A stretch of DNA of 64,000 nucleotides from Nitrospinaceae bacterium (lineage in GTDB: Bacteria; Nitrospinota; Nitrospinia; Nitrospinales; Nitrospinaceae), in contig JANQEK010000018.1 in NCBI GenBank assembly GCA_028278405.1, positions 1 through 64,000 of the forward strand, read 5' to 3'. The notes under the pieces are model-generated. The model made no database searches and was not told the DNA's origin. It saw only the letters and a program-made list of their open reading frames with translations. Position 1 is the stretch's first letter; every line of letters begins with the position of its first letter. The position numbers and the translations under genes were made by a program. Positions 1 through 8,742 of this stretch are shown here, in pieces.

Positions 1-738
1 AGTAATGACATTGGCCCGTAAATTTTCGGCCAGCTCAAAAACCAGAGGATCGTCGGCGTTAACGATAGCAGTGCTTTCGTTACTCAGAGACTCAAACAAC
101 TCGCCTTTGGCCGCCTGAATGTCTTTCAGTGTTTTTAATTGGAGCATGTGGGCCTTCGAAATATTGGTGATGACACCGATTTTGGGTTTGGCAATTTCCG
201 CCAGACGCTTGATTTCTCCTGAGGCGCTCATTCCCATCTCCACCACCGCCGCTTCATGAGATTTTTTTAACCCCAGCAGAGTCAACGGCACGCCGATATG
301 GTTGTTCAGGTTGCCTTCCGTTTTAAGAGTTGGATATTGCATTTTCAGCACACTTGCGATCATTTCCTTGGTGGTCGATTTACCATTGGTGCCGGTGACG
401 CCGATCATGTGCACTTTAAATTGATCTCTGTGGTAACCCGCCAGCTCTTGCAGAGCATGCAAAGTGTCGGGTACGGCTACTGCAAACAGTCCGGCCTGTT
501 GAGCCAGAGATCCTTTTAATTTTTCCCGGTCGGAAACCACCACGCCCGCCGCCTGTTTTTCGACCACATCGTTTAGGAATTCGTGACCGTCGAACCGATC
601 TCCCTGAATACAGAAAAACAGCTCGCCGGATTTCAGGGTTCGTGAATTGATTGAAACCCCTTTAAATTTTTGGGAGGGTTCTCCCATCAAACGTTCTCCT
701 TGAGTGGCTTTGACCAAAGTCTTCAGATCGCTATCCAT
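1..738 (-). CDS. murF: MurF, UDP-MurNAc-tripeptide--D-Ala-D-Ala ligase (partial, 3' end outside window)
   Basis: Cytoplasmic ligase that adds D-Ala-D-Ala to UDP-MurNAc-tripeptide, the last soluble step of peptidoglycan precursor synthesis. The 246 visible codons hold the N-terminal substrate-binding domain and the start of the central ATPase domain. The P-loop GVTGTNGKSTTKEM and the following EGNLNNHIGVPLTLL stretch are typical of MurF. The ATG at 738 overlaps the end of murE by 8 bases, which indicates translational coupling in the dcw operon. The frame stays open to base 1, so the C-terminal half lies beyond the left edge. Identity is seen directly from the motifs and supported by position after murE. 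Confidence 0.95.
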   Translation of the reverse strand, partial: MDSDLKTLVKATQGERLMGEPSQKFKGVSINSRTLKSGELFFCIQGDRFDGHEFLNDVVEKQAAGVVVSDREKLKGSLAQQAGLFAVAVPDTLHALQELAGYHRDQFKVHMIGVTGTNGKSTTKEMIASVLKMQYPTLKTEGNLNNHIGVPLTLLGLKKSHEAAVVEMGMSASGEIKRLAEIAKPKIGVITNISKAHMLQLKTLKDIQAAKGELFESLSNESTAIVNADDPLVFELAENLRANVIT

Positions 739-2233
739 CAACACCAAGTCTTTCTTTAAGGGCTCGTTCCGCTTCTTCGCGATCATCAAAATGAATTTTT
801 CCGGTATTGAGGATCTGATAGTCTTCATGGCCTTTGCCGGCGATCAACACCAGATCACCGGTTTGCGCCCGGTTCACAGCAAAGTCAATCGCTTCCCGGC
901 GGTTGGGAAGGATTGTGTAATGCTCTTCTGGTTTCCGATTCGCGGGAATACCTTCACAAATGTTCCGGATAATCTGTTCCGGATCTTCAGTCCGGGGATT
1001 GTCGGAAGTGATAACAGTGAAATCGCTCATTTCCAACGCGACACGACCCATTTCCTTGCGCTTGCCCGGGTCCCGGTCCCCGCCGCAGCCGAATACGACG
1101 ATCACGCGTTTTTCAGAAATGGTTCGTGCGGCTTTCAGGGCGTTGGCCAATGCATCGTCGGTGTGCGCGTAATCGACAGCGACAATAAAGTCTTGCCCCT
1201 TTTGCACTTTCTCGAATCGTCCGGGAACACGTTCCAACGATTGAATTCCCTGTCCGATGTCGGCGAGGGAAATTCCCTGCGCTAACGCGACGGCAGAGGC
1301 AGAGAGCAGGTTGTGAACATTGTGCCGCCCAAGCAGAGGGGACAGAATTGCCTGGGTGCCAGAAGGGGATTTGAGTGTGAATCGAATACCGTCTTCGGAC
1401 AAAACACAATCCTCCGCCGTCACGTCTGCACGCGAGTCCAATCCGGTGGTCAGGGTTTCAAGGGAGTTCTCCTGGACGATTTCCCTTCCTACCGGATCAT
1501 CGATATTGATGACCTGTTTTCGAATGCTGCAATCCCGGAACAATATTTTTTTGCTGTTCTTATAGTGTTCGAACGTTTTGTGGTAATCGAGATGATCCCG
1601 CGTGATATTGGTGAACACCCCGACTGCAAATCGCAATTCCCGCGCCCGCTTGAGCGCCAGAGAATGGGAGGACACTTCGATGCAGCATTTTTCAACCTTT
1701 TGTTTCGCCATTTCCGAGAGCATGCGGTTGATCTCCAGCGCTTCCGGCGTGGTCATGGGAGCGGGATATTCCTTCCCGCCATAGCGGTAGTTGATGGAGC
1801 CGATGACTCCACAGGAATGTCCTGCGGTTTCAAAAATCCGTTCCAGTAGATAGGTCAACGTGGTTTTGCCGTTGGTTCCCGTGATGCCGATCAAATCCAG
1901 CTGATCCGAGGGGCGCCCGTAAAACCGGTCAGACACCCAGGCCAGCACATGGCGGGAATCATCCACATGGATGGCGGTAGCGCCTTTGTCCTGATAACCC
2001 GCTTCCGCAATCTGTTTCTGGGGCATTTCGGTAACGAAAGCCCCGACCTGTTTTTCGAGGGCCTGCCCGATAAACTGGCTTCCGTCGTGATGGTGTCCGG
2101 GCATGGCGACGAACAATCCCTCGGGTTCCACTTTGCGGGAATCGTAGGCGATGGATGAAATATCGCGGTCCAATGTTCCAATTACATCAGTCATGGGGTA
2201 ACCGTCGATCAGGTCTAAAAGTTTTTGACCCAT
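731..2233 (-). CDS. murE: MurE, UDP-MurNAc-dipeptide--meso-diaminopimelate ligase
   Basis: Cytoplasmic Mur ligase that adds the third stem-peptide residue. The 500 residues have the usual length. The P-loop GTNGKTT is at 119-125. The DNPRTEDP motif at 411-418 is the signature of enzymes that use meso-diaminopimelate rather than lysine, which fits a Gram-negative wall. Further Mur-family signatures are EVSSHSL near 186 and the FTNITRDHLDYH stretch near 207. It follows ftsI after a 64-bp gap and overlaps murF by 8 bp. Nothing looks damaged or displaced. Confidence 0.97.
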   Translation of the reverse strand: MGQKLLDLIDGYPMTDVIGTLDRDISSIAYDSRKVEPEGLFVAMPGHHHDGSQFIGQALEKQVGAFVTEMPQKQIAEAGYQDKGATAIHVDDSRHVLAWVSDRFYGRPSDQLDLIGITGTNGKTTLTYLLERIFETAGHSCGVIGSINYRYGGKEYPAPMTTPEALEINRMLSEMAKQKVEKCCIEVSSHSLALKRARELRFAVGVFTNITRDHLDYHKTFEHYKNSKKILFRDCSIRKQVINIDDPVGREIVQENSLETLTTGLDSRADVTAEDCVLSEDGIRFTLKSPSGTQAILSPLLGRHNVHNLLSASAVALAQGISLADIGQGIQSLERVPGRFEKVQKGQDFIVAVDYAHTDDALANALKAARTISEKRVIVVFGCGGDRDPGKRKEMGRVALEMSDFTVITSDNPRTEDPEQIIRNICEGIPANRKPEEHYTILPNRREAIDFAVNRAQTGDLVLIAGKGHEDYQILNTGKIHFDDREEAERALKERLGVDG

Positions 2234-2297
2234 AAGAACTCGAATGAAGGAGCAGTGTATGGCTTGGTAGCTACCTGCTTATCCTTCGGGACGTGCG

Positions 2298-4046
2298 TTA
2301 CACCCGGTCAAGCACAAATACCCGATCCAAGCTGGAAGGAATGTGCAGGTACTGCAAAGTTTTCCGGGCGATTTTTTGAAAAACCGGAGCGGCGACTTCA
2401 CCACCCCAATACGATTTTTGCGGCTCGTCGATCATCACCAGGATGACCAGCCGTGGCGCGTCCGCCGGAACGAAACCGATGAACGACGCGAGATATTTGG
2501 TTTTCGAATAACTTTGAGTTGCCGGATCGATTTTTTGGGCGGTGCCGGTTTTCCCGGCCACCTCGAAACCGGGTATTGCCGCTTTAGCACCGGTTCCGCC
2601 GGGTTTGACCACCGACTTGAGAATGTTGATCATCTGACGGCTGGTTTCTTCCGAGAGGACTGTCTCTATGGTCTCGGGCTCGAAGGGTTTTTCGACTTTC
2701 CCGTTTTTGAGAATGGCCTGCGTCATGCGCGGGCGGACAAGCGACCCGCCATTGGCGATAGCAGAGATCGCCGAAACCATCTGGATCGGAGTCACTGAAA
2801 TTTCATGACCGAAAGACATGGAAGCCAGGGACAATCCCGACCAATCGGTGAGCTTTCGCAGGGATCCCGAAGCTTCACCCGGCAGGTCAACTCCCAGCTT
2901 GCCGCCGAATCCGAACTTTTGCATGTAGTCAAAGAAACGGTTTTTACCCAGCTCCTGAGCAATTTTGATTGCTCCAATATTGCTCGACTTGGCAATAATG
3001 TTACGCAAGGTCAACCATCCAAACTGATGATTGGCCGCTTCCCCAATGCGCGACCGGCCCACCTTGAATGATCCGTTTTCACAGAAAAAGATGTCGTCCG
3101 GACCTGCCAGGCCTTCTTCCAGAGTGGACGCGGCTACGATTGGCTTGAAGATGGATCCCGGTTCGTAGGCGCTGGCCACTGCGTCGTTCCGCCAAAAATT
3201 CCTAGGATAGGCCGCATAGTTATTCGGGTTGAACTCGGGGGCAGAGGCCAGCGCGTATATGGCACCGGTAAACGGGTCCATGACGATAGCCAGCCCGCTT
3301 TTGGCCCGGTATTCCCGAACCTGGCGCTTGAGCTCCCGCTCTGCAATGAACTGAATCACTTCGTCCAGGGTCAGGACGATATCGCGTTTTCCCTTGTTGA
3401 TTTCCTGGGCGTAGGCGGTGGTCCATAAAAAACGCCCGCGTGCATCCTTTTCCAGGACGGACCGCTGCGGGTTTCCCTTTAAGACAGCGTGATGGAAATG
3501 CTCGACACCGGCAAGACCCTGGTTGTCCAGCCCCACAAAACCGAGCGTGCTGGCCGCGAGTTTGCGTTTCGGGTAATACCGCTTAGCCTCGGCGATGAAT
3601 CCGATTCCAGCGAGATCCAACTGCTTGAGTTTTTCGACGGCGTTCATTTCACTTTTGCGCTTAATCCAAATAAAATGTCGCTCGGACTTCAGCTTTTTAA
3701 GCACCGTTTGCGGATTCAGTTTCAGCGCCCGAGAGAGTATGCGGGCGGTGCGATCTTTATCGGTGACACTTATAGGGTCGGCGTAAACCGATTCGACTCG
3801 AATATTGGTAGCCAGTTGGTTCCGGTTACGGTCGTAGATGTTGCCCCGGGCGGAAGATATCTCCACGGTTCGCAGATACTGTTTGTCCGATTGAGCCGCA
3901 AGGTGATCGTGCTGGATGATTTGGAGATGCACGAGTCGACCGACCAGCACAAGGCCAAATGCGAACAGAAAAAGGGAAACCATGGTCAGTCTGCCTTTGA
4001 CTGACTTCGCGGAGGTATGGCTGGACTTTGATTTGTGATTTCGCAT
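2298..4046 (-). CDS. ftsI: FtsI / PBP3-type septal peptidoglycan transpeptidase
   Basis: Class B penicillin-binding protein that cross-links septal peptidoglycan. It has a short basic cytoplasmic N-terminus, one membrane anchor at about residues 22-42, a PBP dimerisation domain, and a C-terminal transpeptidase domain. The three active-site motifs are intact: S298-I-F-K301, S354-S-N356 and K499-T-G501. At 582 residues it has normal length and no PASTA repeats. It starts 4 bases after the ftsL stop codon, in the canonical dcw order, so a divisome role is likely. Confidence 0.96.
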   Translation of the reverse strand: MRNHKSKSSHTSAKSVKGRLTMVSLFLFAFGLVLVGRLVHLQIIQHDHLAAQSDKQYLRTVEISSARGNIYDRNRNQLATNIRVESVYADPISVTDKDRTARILSRALKLNPQTVLKKLKSERHFIWIKRKSEMNAVEKLKQLDLAGIGFIAEAKRYYPKRKLAASTLGFVGLDNQGLAGVEHFHHAVLKGNPQRSVLEKDARGRFLWTTAYAQEINKGKRDIVLTLDEVIQFIAERELKRQVREYRAKSGLAIVMDPFTGAIYALASAPEFNPNNYAAYPRNFWRNDAVASAYEPGSIFKPIVAASTLEEGLAGPDDIFFCENGSFKVGRSRIGEAANHQFGWLTLRNIIAKSSNIGAIKIAQELGKNRFFDYMQKFGFGGKLGVDLPGEASGSLRKLTDWSGLSLASMSFGHEISVTPIQMVSAISAIANGGSLVRPRMTQAILKNGKVEKPFEPETIETVLSEETSRQMINILKSVVKPGGTGAKAAIPGFEVAGKTGTAQKIDPATQSYSKTKYLASFIGFVPADAPRLVILVMIDEPQKSYWGGEVAAPVFQKIARKTLQYLHIPSSLDRVFVLDRV

Positions 4047-4050
4047 GGTG

Positions 4051-4368
4051 TTATTTCAAGAGAATGGTAACGACTTGTCCCGGCTGGGGCTCTTTCATGC
4101 CAATCTGGGTTTCCGCGAGATACTGAATGCGGTCCAGCGACATCAGACTGTCCCGCTCGAGTTTCAACAGGCTGTTTTCCTGAATCAGTTCCTGGTGCAG
4201 GCGTTTTTGCTCCTGGAATTCATATGCCAGGTTCACCATTTTGACGTTGGGCCAGACATAGACCAGGGCGCATACGAGAAAAAGAAATCCCACGAGAACC
4301 ACGACCCCAAACTCCCGGGGCGATACATGAAACCATTCGGTTACCAGTTTGCGGGCAATCTTAAGCAT
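4051..4368 (-). CDS. ftsL: FtsL-like divisome membrane protein
   Basis: Small bitopic membrane protein of 105 residues. It has a basic N-terminus, one membrane helix at about 21-40, and a periplasmic heptad coiled coil (about 45-80) of the FtsL/DivIC type, which would pair with FtsB and FtsQ. Sequence similarity in this family is always low, so the assignment leans on size, topology and position between rsmH and ftsI. It overlaps the 3' end of rsmH by 8 bases. Confidence 0.88.
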   Translation of the reverse strand: MLKIARKLVTEWFHVSPREFGVVVLVGFLFLVCALVYVWPNVKMVNLAYEFQEQKRLHQELIQENSLLKLERDSLMSLDRIQYLAETQIGMKEPQPGQVVTILLK

Positions 4369-5299
4369 AAACTCTTTCAGCCGCTCTCAGCTTGGAGCTG
4401 GAAGCGCGGGGGTTGGCTTTGACTTCTTCCGCGGAAGGTGTAACCACACGGCGGGTTACAACCTTCAGCCTGCTGGTTTTTCCGCAGATGCAAATCGGCG
4501 TTTTCGGAGGGCAGACGCACCCTTTCTCTTCATCGTGGAAAAACTGCTTCACAATACGGTCTTCCAGGGAATGAAAAGAGATCACCACCATTCGGGCGGC
4601 GGCGTTCAGGATTTGCAGGGAATCGGTAAGAGTGGTTCGGAGATGATCGAGTTCACGGTTGACCGCAATGCGCAGGGCTTGGAAGGTTCGGGTAGAAGGA
4701 TGAATTCTCGCGGGACGCGGTTGTTGAACCGCGCTGGAGAGGATTTTTGATAGCGAAGCGGTAGTACTTAGGGGGCCTTTGCCCTGCGCTTTGCGGATAA
4801 ACCGTACAATCTTTTTGTAGTGCCGTTCTTCTCCGTAATGTTTGATGATATCTTCGAGCTCTTTATCTGACAGCGTTTCGAGCAGGTCTGCCGCTGTCGT
4901 TGAATCCTCCCGATTCATTCTCATATCGAGAGGGCCGTCGTGTGTGAAGCTGAACCCGCGCTCCGGGGTGTCCAACTGCCGGGAGGAGACTCCGAGATCC
5001 AGGAGCAAACCGTCGATTTCCCGGATGTTCTTTTGAGCGAGGATGCTTTGGATTTCACTGTAATTCCCGTGCACCAAAATGATCCTTTCTCCAAAGGGAG
5101 CCAACCGCTTGCGGGCTCGGGCCAGGGCTTCGGCATCCCGGTCGATTCCCAGAACCCGGCATTGCGCTCCGGAATTCTGCAATATCGCTTCAGCATGCCC
5201 CCCATCGCCTAATGTTCCGTCGACGATGAGGTGTTTGTCCCCGGCGTTTAAATAATGGAGGACCTCCTCTCTCAGTACGGGTATGTGATAATCCACCAT
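4361..5299 (-). CDS. rsmH: RsmH, 16S rRNA (cytosine(1402)-N4)-methyltransferase
   Basis: SAM-dependent methyltransferase acting on C1402 of 16S rRNA in the ribosomal P site. Seen: IPVLREEVLHYLN at the N-terminus, the SAM-binding DGTLGDGGHAEAIL loop, LLLDLGVSSRQLD, and VVISFHSLEDRIVK near the C-terminus. An in-frame ATG at 5365 would overlap mraZ by 38 bases and add 22 unconserved residues. The ATG at 5299 matches the family N-terminus, has a G-rich ribosome binding site, and leaves a 28-bp gap after mraZ, so I chose it (312 residues). Confidence 0.95.
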   Translation of the reverse strand: MVDYHIPVLREEVLHYLNAGDKHLIVDGTLGDGGHAEAILQNSGAQCRVLGIDRDAEALARARKRLAPFGERIILVHGNYSEIQSILAQKNIREIDGLLLDLGVSSRQLDTPERGFSFTHDGPLDMRMNREDSTTAADLLETLSDKELEDIIKHYGEERHYKKIVRFIRKAQGKGPLSTTASLSKILSSAVQQPRPARIHPSTRTFQALRIAVNRELDHLRTTLTDSLQILNAAARMVVISFHSLEDRIVKQFFHDEEKGCVCPPKTPICICGKTSRLKVVTRRVVTPSAEEVKANPRASSSKLRAAERVYA

Positions 5300-5327
5300 G
5301 GCGGTTGCCCCCCCACGGTTTGGGCGG

Positions 5328-5711
5328 TCAGGATTTGTTCCATCGGTCCCCCGCCCAGATTTCAAACGATTTTGACATCCCGACTAGTACGACCTCCTTG
5401 TTTAATCCGGCAATTTCCCGCTGAAACTGGGGAATCAGAAGCTTTCCGGATTTCAACTCACACTCGCTGGCTCGGGAATAAAACTCCCTCATTTTTTGCC
5501 GATCTTCCCGTTCCAGCCCGGACAAACTGTTCAATTTCTCCTCGTTGATCTGCCATTCCTTTTGGGGAAAAGCGATCAGAAAGTTATCCATGACACAGAC
5601 CACCAAATTCGGATCGTAAAACCGCTCCATAATGGCCTTGAACTTGGAGGGGACGTTGAGACGCCCCTTTTCGTCCATATTTACGCTGTAAGTACCTAAA
5701 AAACCGTTCAT
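5328..5711 (-). CDS. mraZ: MraZ, transcriptional repressor of the dcw operon
   Basis: DNA-binding protein that usually represses its own division/cell-wall operon. The 127 residues contain two SpoVT/AbrB-like half domains. The first has the DEKGRLNVPSKF motif near residue 13. The second has a variant, ELKSGKLLIP, where DxxGRxxIP is usual. It is the first gene of mraZ-rsmH-ftsL-ftsI-murE-murF. Repeats matching MraZ operator boxes lie directly upstream (separate entry), which supports autoregulation. Confidence 0.95.
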   Translation of the reverse strand: MNGFLGTYSVNMDEKGRLNVPSKFKAIMERFYDPNLVVCVMDNFLIAFPQKEWQINEEKLNSLSGLEREDRQKMREFYSRASECELKSGKLLIPQFQREIAGLNKEVVLVGMSKSFEIWAGDRWNKS

Positions 5712-5752
5712 TGCTTCTCTGCCAGGAGATAGTGCCCGTCTGATGGTCTACT

Positions 5753-5805
5753 ACACTTTGTGACACATTAAGACACTATGCTAACACAGTGCGACATTCT
5801 GTCAA
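5753..5805 (-). promoter_or_regulatory. dcw promoter with four 10-11 bp spaced GTGT boxes (MraZ operator)
   Basis: On the minus strand a perfect -35 TTGACA (5805-5800) is followed after 16 bp by TAGCAT (5783-5778) as -10. Four GTGT cores occur at 5787-5784, 5776-5773, 5766-5763 and 5756-5753, spaced 11, 10 and 10 bp. The last reads AAAGTGT, which matches the MraZ box described in Mollicutes. They cover the -10 and the predicted start site, where a repressor would act. The boxes are seen; MraZ binding is inferred. Confidence 0.75.
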
Positions 5806-6003
5806 CCAAAAAAGTGAAAAATGTGCACCTTTACCCAGAGGGGGAGCGGGCTGACAATTCACGGCAAGCGATGGTCCTCGGGAGCAATTCCAAGGTGGGG
5901 GGCCACTTAGCTGGGAGGATCGGGGTGTTGAGAGGTTAGTTTTTCAAAATGTATTCATTTGTGCTCCGTTATTTTTCTTTGCGGACTAGAAGGGTAAATT
6001 GCT

Positions 6004-6031
6004 TTGACAGGGGTATTTTGGGAGTGATACT
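6004..6031 (+). promoter_or_regulatory. Probable sigma-70 promoter of the ccm operon
   Basis: Perfect TTGACA at 6004-6009, a 16-bp spacer, then GATACT at 6026-6031 (four of six consensus bases). The predicted start is about 65 bases before the ccmE ATG at 6103. No other promoter-like sequence is seen before ccmE. Confidence 0.6.
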
Positions 6032-6102
6032 ATGAGGCCAAAAGCGGGAAAATGGCATGTTTTTAAACCCTTTAACCCATTTTTGGGCAAGGCTGATAAA
6101 AA

Positions 6103-6594
6103 ATGAAACCTAAGCAGATCAAATTTGTCATTGGGAGTGTTTTGATTGTTTTGGCGGTCGGCTACCTGATCACCACCAGCATCAGCACCACGTCCAAGTT
6201 TTTCCTGACGGTGGACGAGTTGACGGTGGCCGCAGCCCAGTACCATGGCGCCGGGATCAAGGTAAAGGGCACTGTGGTCAACGGATCGATCAGCCGCGAC
6301 CCCAAAAATCACCTCGATGTTTCTTTCCGGATTGAAGAAAACAAAGCGACGTTACCTGTTTCCTATAAAGGGGTTACCCCCGATATGTTTGAAGACGGCC
6401 GGGAAGTGGTGGTGGAAGGCACTTTGGGAAGGGACGGGGTTTTCCATGCAAATACATTGATGACCAGTTGTCCTTCCAAGTATGAAGCGGAAAAGGAAGC
6501 GGGCAAAACCCATCCGGGGAACGTTCCTTATGGCAAGGACAAGCAGCCTGCTTTGGAATCACCTAAACTCCAGCCCGGAAAAACTACGATCTAA
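6103..6594 (+). CDS. ccmE: CcmE, periplasmic haem chaperone, Cys-type (CxxxY)
   Basis: Membrane-anchored OB-fold protein that carries haem covalently between CcmC and CcmF in System I cytochrome c maturation. One membrane anchor lies at about residues 7-27, then a beta-rich periplasmic domain to about 128. The haem-binding site, usually HxxxY, is here C123-P-S-K-Y127. The CxxxY form is known from some sulfate reducers and archaea. The 163-residue length is normal, with a polar Lys/Pro-rich C-terminal tail. It is the first gene of the operon and lies 85 bp before ccmF. Confidence 0.95.
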   Translation: MKPKQIKFVIGSVLIVLAVGYLITTSISTTSKFFLTVDELTVAAAQYHGAGIKVKGTVVNGSISRDPKNHLDVSFRIEENKATLPVSYKGVTPDMFEDGREVVVEGTLGRDGVFHANTLMTSCPSKYEAEKEAGKTHPGNVPYGKDKQPALESPKLQPGKTTI

Positions 6595-6679
6595 TTCCTG
6601 AGAGCTTTCGAGCGAATGCAGTGCCGGCTTCACCCGCAGCGGTTACCGCTTTATCGGAGGCGACAGGACTGAATTTCAT

Positions 6680-8737
6680 ATGAACGATATAGGAGAATTT
6701 GCATTATTGCTGGCGCTGGCGACGTCCCTTTACGGGGTTGTCTCCTATGTGATGGCCTTCAAGAGCAACCGGGTCGACGTCTATATGAGCGCCGACAAAA
6801 CTCCCGTCATCGTATGGGGTTGTGTGATGGTTTCTTCCATCGCACTGTGGAAGGCTTTTCTGGCTAACGATTTCAGCCTCCAATATGTCTGGGCCTATTC
6901 CAATATCGACCTCGATATTTTTTACAAGTTTTCCTCGTTCTGGGGTGGGCAAAAAGGATCGCTGCTTTTCTGGACTCTGATACTCACCACTTACATGATG
7001 GTGGTGCATATCCAGAACCGGAAACAGAACGTCCGGTTGGTACCCATTGCCCTGGCGGTGATGATGGTCATCGCAGTGTTTTTTCTGGTACTCCTCAACT
7101 TTTCGACCAACCCTTTTGAACGCCTTCCCGTACCACCGGAAGATGGGCGGGGCCTCAACCCGCTTCTCCAGAATTACTGGATGGTGATTCATCCGCCGAC
7201 CCTGTACCTGGGTTATGTCGGGTTTACCGTTCCCTTTGCTTTTGCGACGGCTGCATTGCTCACCAAAAATCTGGATGACGGCTGGATTCGCCTGACCCGG
7301 AAATGGACTCTTGTGTCGTGGTTTTTCCTGTGCATGGGGAATCTGTTTGGTGCCCAGTGGGCTTATGTCGAATTGGGTTGGGGCGGTTACTGGGCGTGGG
7401 ACCCGGTCGAGAACGCGGCGTTCATGCCGTTGATCGTTGCCACCGCGTATCTGCATTCGGTCATGATTCAGGAGAAAAAGGACATGATGAAGGTATGGAA
7501 CATGTCCCTGATTCTGCTGACCTTTGTGATGACCATTTTCGGTACATTCATTACCCGTAGCGGATTGATCCAGTCCGTGCACACGTTCGACGAAGCGACA
7601 CTCGGGTATTACTTCCTGGGATTCCTGGGAGTGATCATCGTATTTTCGGTAACGATGATATTGCTACGCCTGCCGCTGTTGAAAAGTAAAAATGAGCTCG
7701 ACTCGTTCCTTTCCCGCGAGAGCAGTTTTCTGCTCAACAACCTCGTGCTTCTGGGGATTGCGTTTTCTACGTTCTGGGGCACCATTTTCCCGATCGTATC
7801 CGAAGCCTTCCGTGGGGTGAAGATCACCGTGGGTCCACCCTTCTATAATCAGGTGAACGTTCCTATAGGAATGGTTCTGTTGGCGTTGATCGGCATTGGA
7901 CCCGTGATTGCCTGGCGCCGGTCCAGCTGGTCCAACCTGAAAAAGAATTTTACCAAACCGGTCCTGGCGGCAGCGATAGGAGGAGCGGTTTTGTTCCCCT
8001 TCGTTCCTCTTACCGACAAATCTGAAATCTTTACGTACATTACCTTTATTCTCTGCATTTTTGTGCTGACGTCCATGCTCATTGAATTCATGAAGGGCAC
8101 CGGCGCCCGTATAGAGGCGCATGGAGAATCTCCGGTCCGCGCCCTGTCCACGATGGTCTGGAAGAACAAAAGCCGGTATGGCGGCTATATCGTTCACCTG
8201 GGAGTGGTCCTGTTGTTTGCGGGAATCGCCGGGTCCCAGTCGTATAGCACCGACGTGGAAAAACAGCTTAAGGAAGGGGATCGTTTCCAACTGCGCGGGT
8301 ATGACATCACCTTTGAAAAACTTCTTTACATTCGATCAAACGACACCAAACAGCGGATCGTCGCTCAATTAGGAATTGAAAGAGAAGGCCGAAGGGTGTT
8401 TGTCGGCTACCCGGAAAAGGAAATATACGCGGGACAAAAACAACCGGTTACCGAAGTGGATTTATGGTCCACCTTTAAGGAAGACCTGTATATGATCCTG
8501 GCAAATTATGAAATCGATCAACTGGTTTCGAGGGATGATGGCAAAACGGGTTACTTTAAAGATGCCTCGGTTACCATCAAGGTATATGTCAAGCCGATGG
8601 TCAAATGGATGTGGCTGGGTGGCTGGGTGATCGCGTTTGGGACCATGATCGCCGTGTGGCCGGATCGGTTGGAAGCCCGTCGTCGGACGGAACGTTTGAA
8701 ACGTCAGGAAGCGATCTTCATGCCGGCGCAGGAGTGA
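6680..8737 (+). CDS. ccmF: CcmF, cytochrome c haem lyase subunit
   Basis: Large polytopic membrane protein (685 residues) that transfers haem from CcmE to apocytochrome c. The WWD-type periplasmic haem-handling loop is seen at about residues 226-250 (GWGGYWAWDPVENAAFMP). The conserved histidine in MVIHPPTLYLGY is at 171. A periplasmic domain of about 150 residues precedes the last membrane helix, as in the family. The length is slightly above the usual 630-660. It is followed 5 bases later by ccmH. Confidence 0.96.
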   Translation: MNDIGEFALLLALATSLYGVVSYVMAFKSNRVDVYMSADKTPVIVWGCVMVSSIALWKAFLANDFSLQYVWAYSNIDLDIFYKFSSFWGGQKGSLLFWTLILTTYMMVVHIQNRKQNVRLVPIALAVMMVIAVFFLVLLNFSTNPFERLPVPPEDGRGLNPLLQNYWMVIHPPTLYLGYVGFTVPFAFATAALLTKNLDDGWIRLTRKWTLVSWFFLCMGNLFGAQWAYVELGWGGYWAWDPVENAAFMPLIVATAYLHSVMIQEKKDMMKVWNMSLILLTFVMTIFGTFITRSGLIQSVHTFDEATLGYYFLGFLGVIIVFSVTMILLRLPLLKSKNELDSFLSRESSFLLNNLVLLGIAFSTFWGTIFPIVSEAFRGVKITVGPPFYNQVNVPIGMVLLALIGIGPVIAWRRSSWSNLKKNFTKPVLAAAIGGAVLFPFVPLTDKSEIFTYITFILCIFVLTSMLIEFMKGTGARIEAHGESPVRALSTMVWKNKSRYGGYIVHLGVVLLFAGIAGSQSYSTDVEKQLKEGDRFQLRGYDITFEKLLYIRSNDTKQRIVAQLGIEREGRRVFVGYPEKEIYAGQKQPVTEVDLWSTFKEDLYMILANYEIDQLVSRDDGKTGYFKDASVTIKVYVKPMVKWMWLGGWVIAFGTMIAVWPDRLEARRRTERLKRQEAIFMPAQE

Positions 8738-8742
8738 GAATT

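Larger units (their letters stand above)
5712..6102. other. Divergent promoter region between mraZ and ccmE
   Basis: This 391-bp gene-free stretch separates the minus-strand dcw operon from the plus-strand ccm operon. Each end carries a recognisable promoter (separate entries). The middle part, about 5820-5990, is G-rich. It holds one short hairpin, an AAGGTGG arm and a CCACTT arm around 5892-5910, and no convincing small gene. Confidence 0.6.

Noticed and set aside
6704-7582. A 292-codon minus-strand open frame
   Set aside because: Antisense to ccmF, with His/Arg/Gln-rich sequence and no domain; a shadow of the membrane-helix codons.
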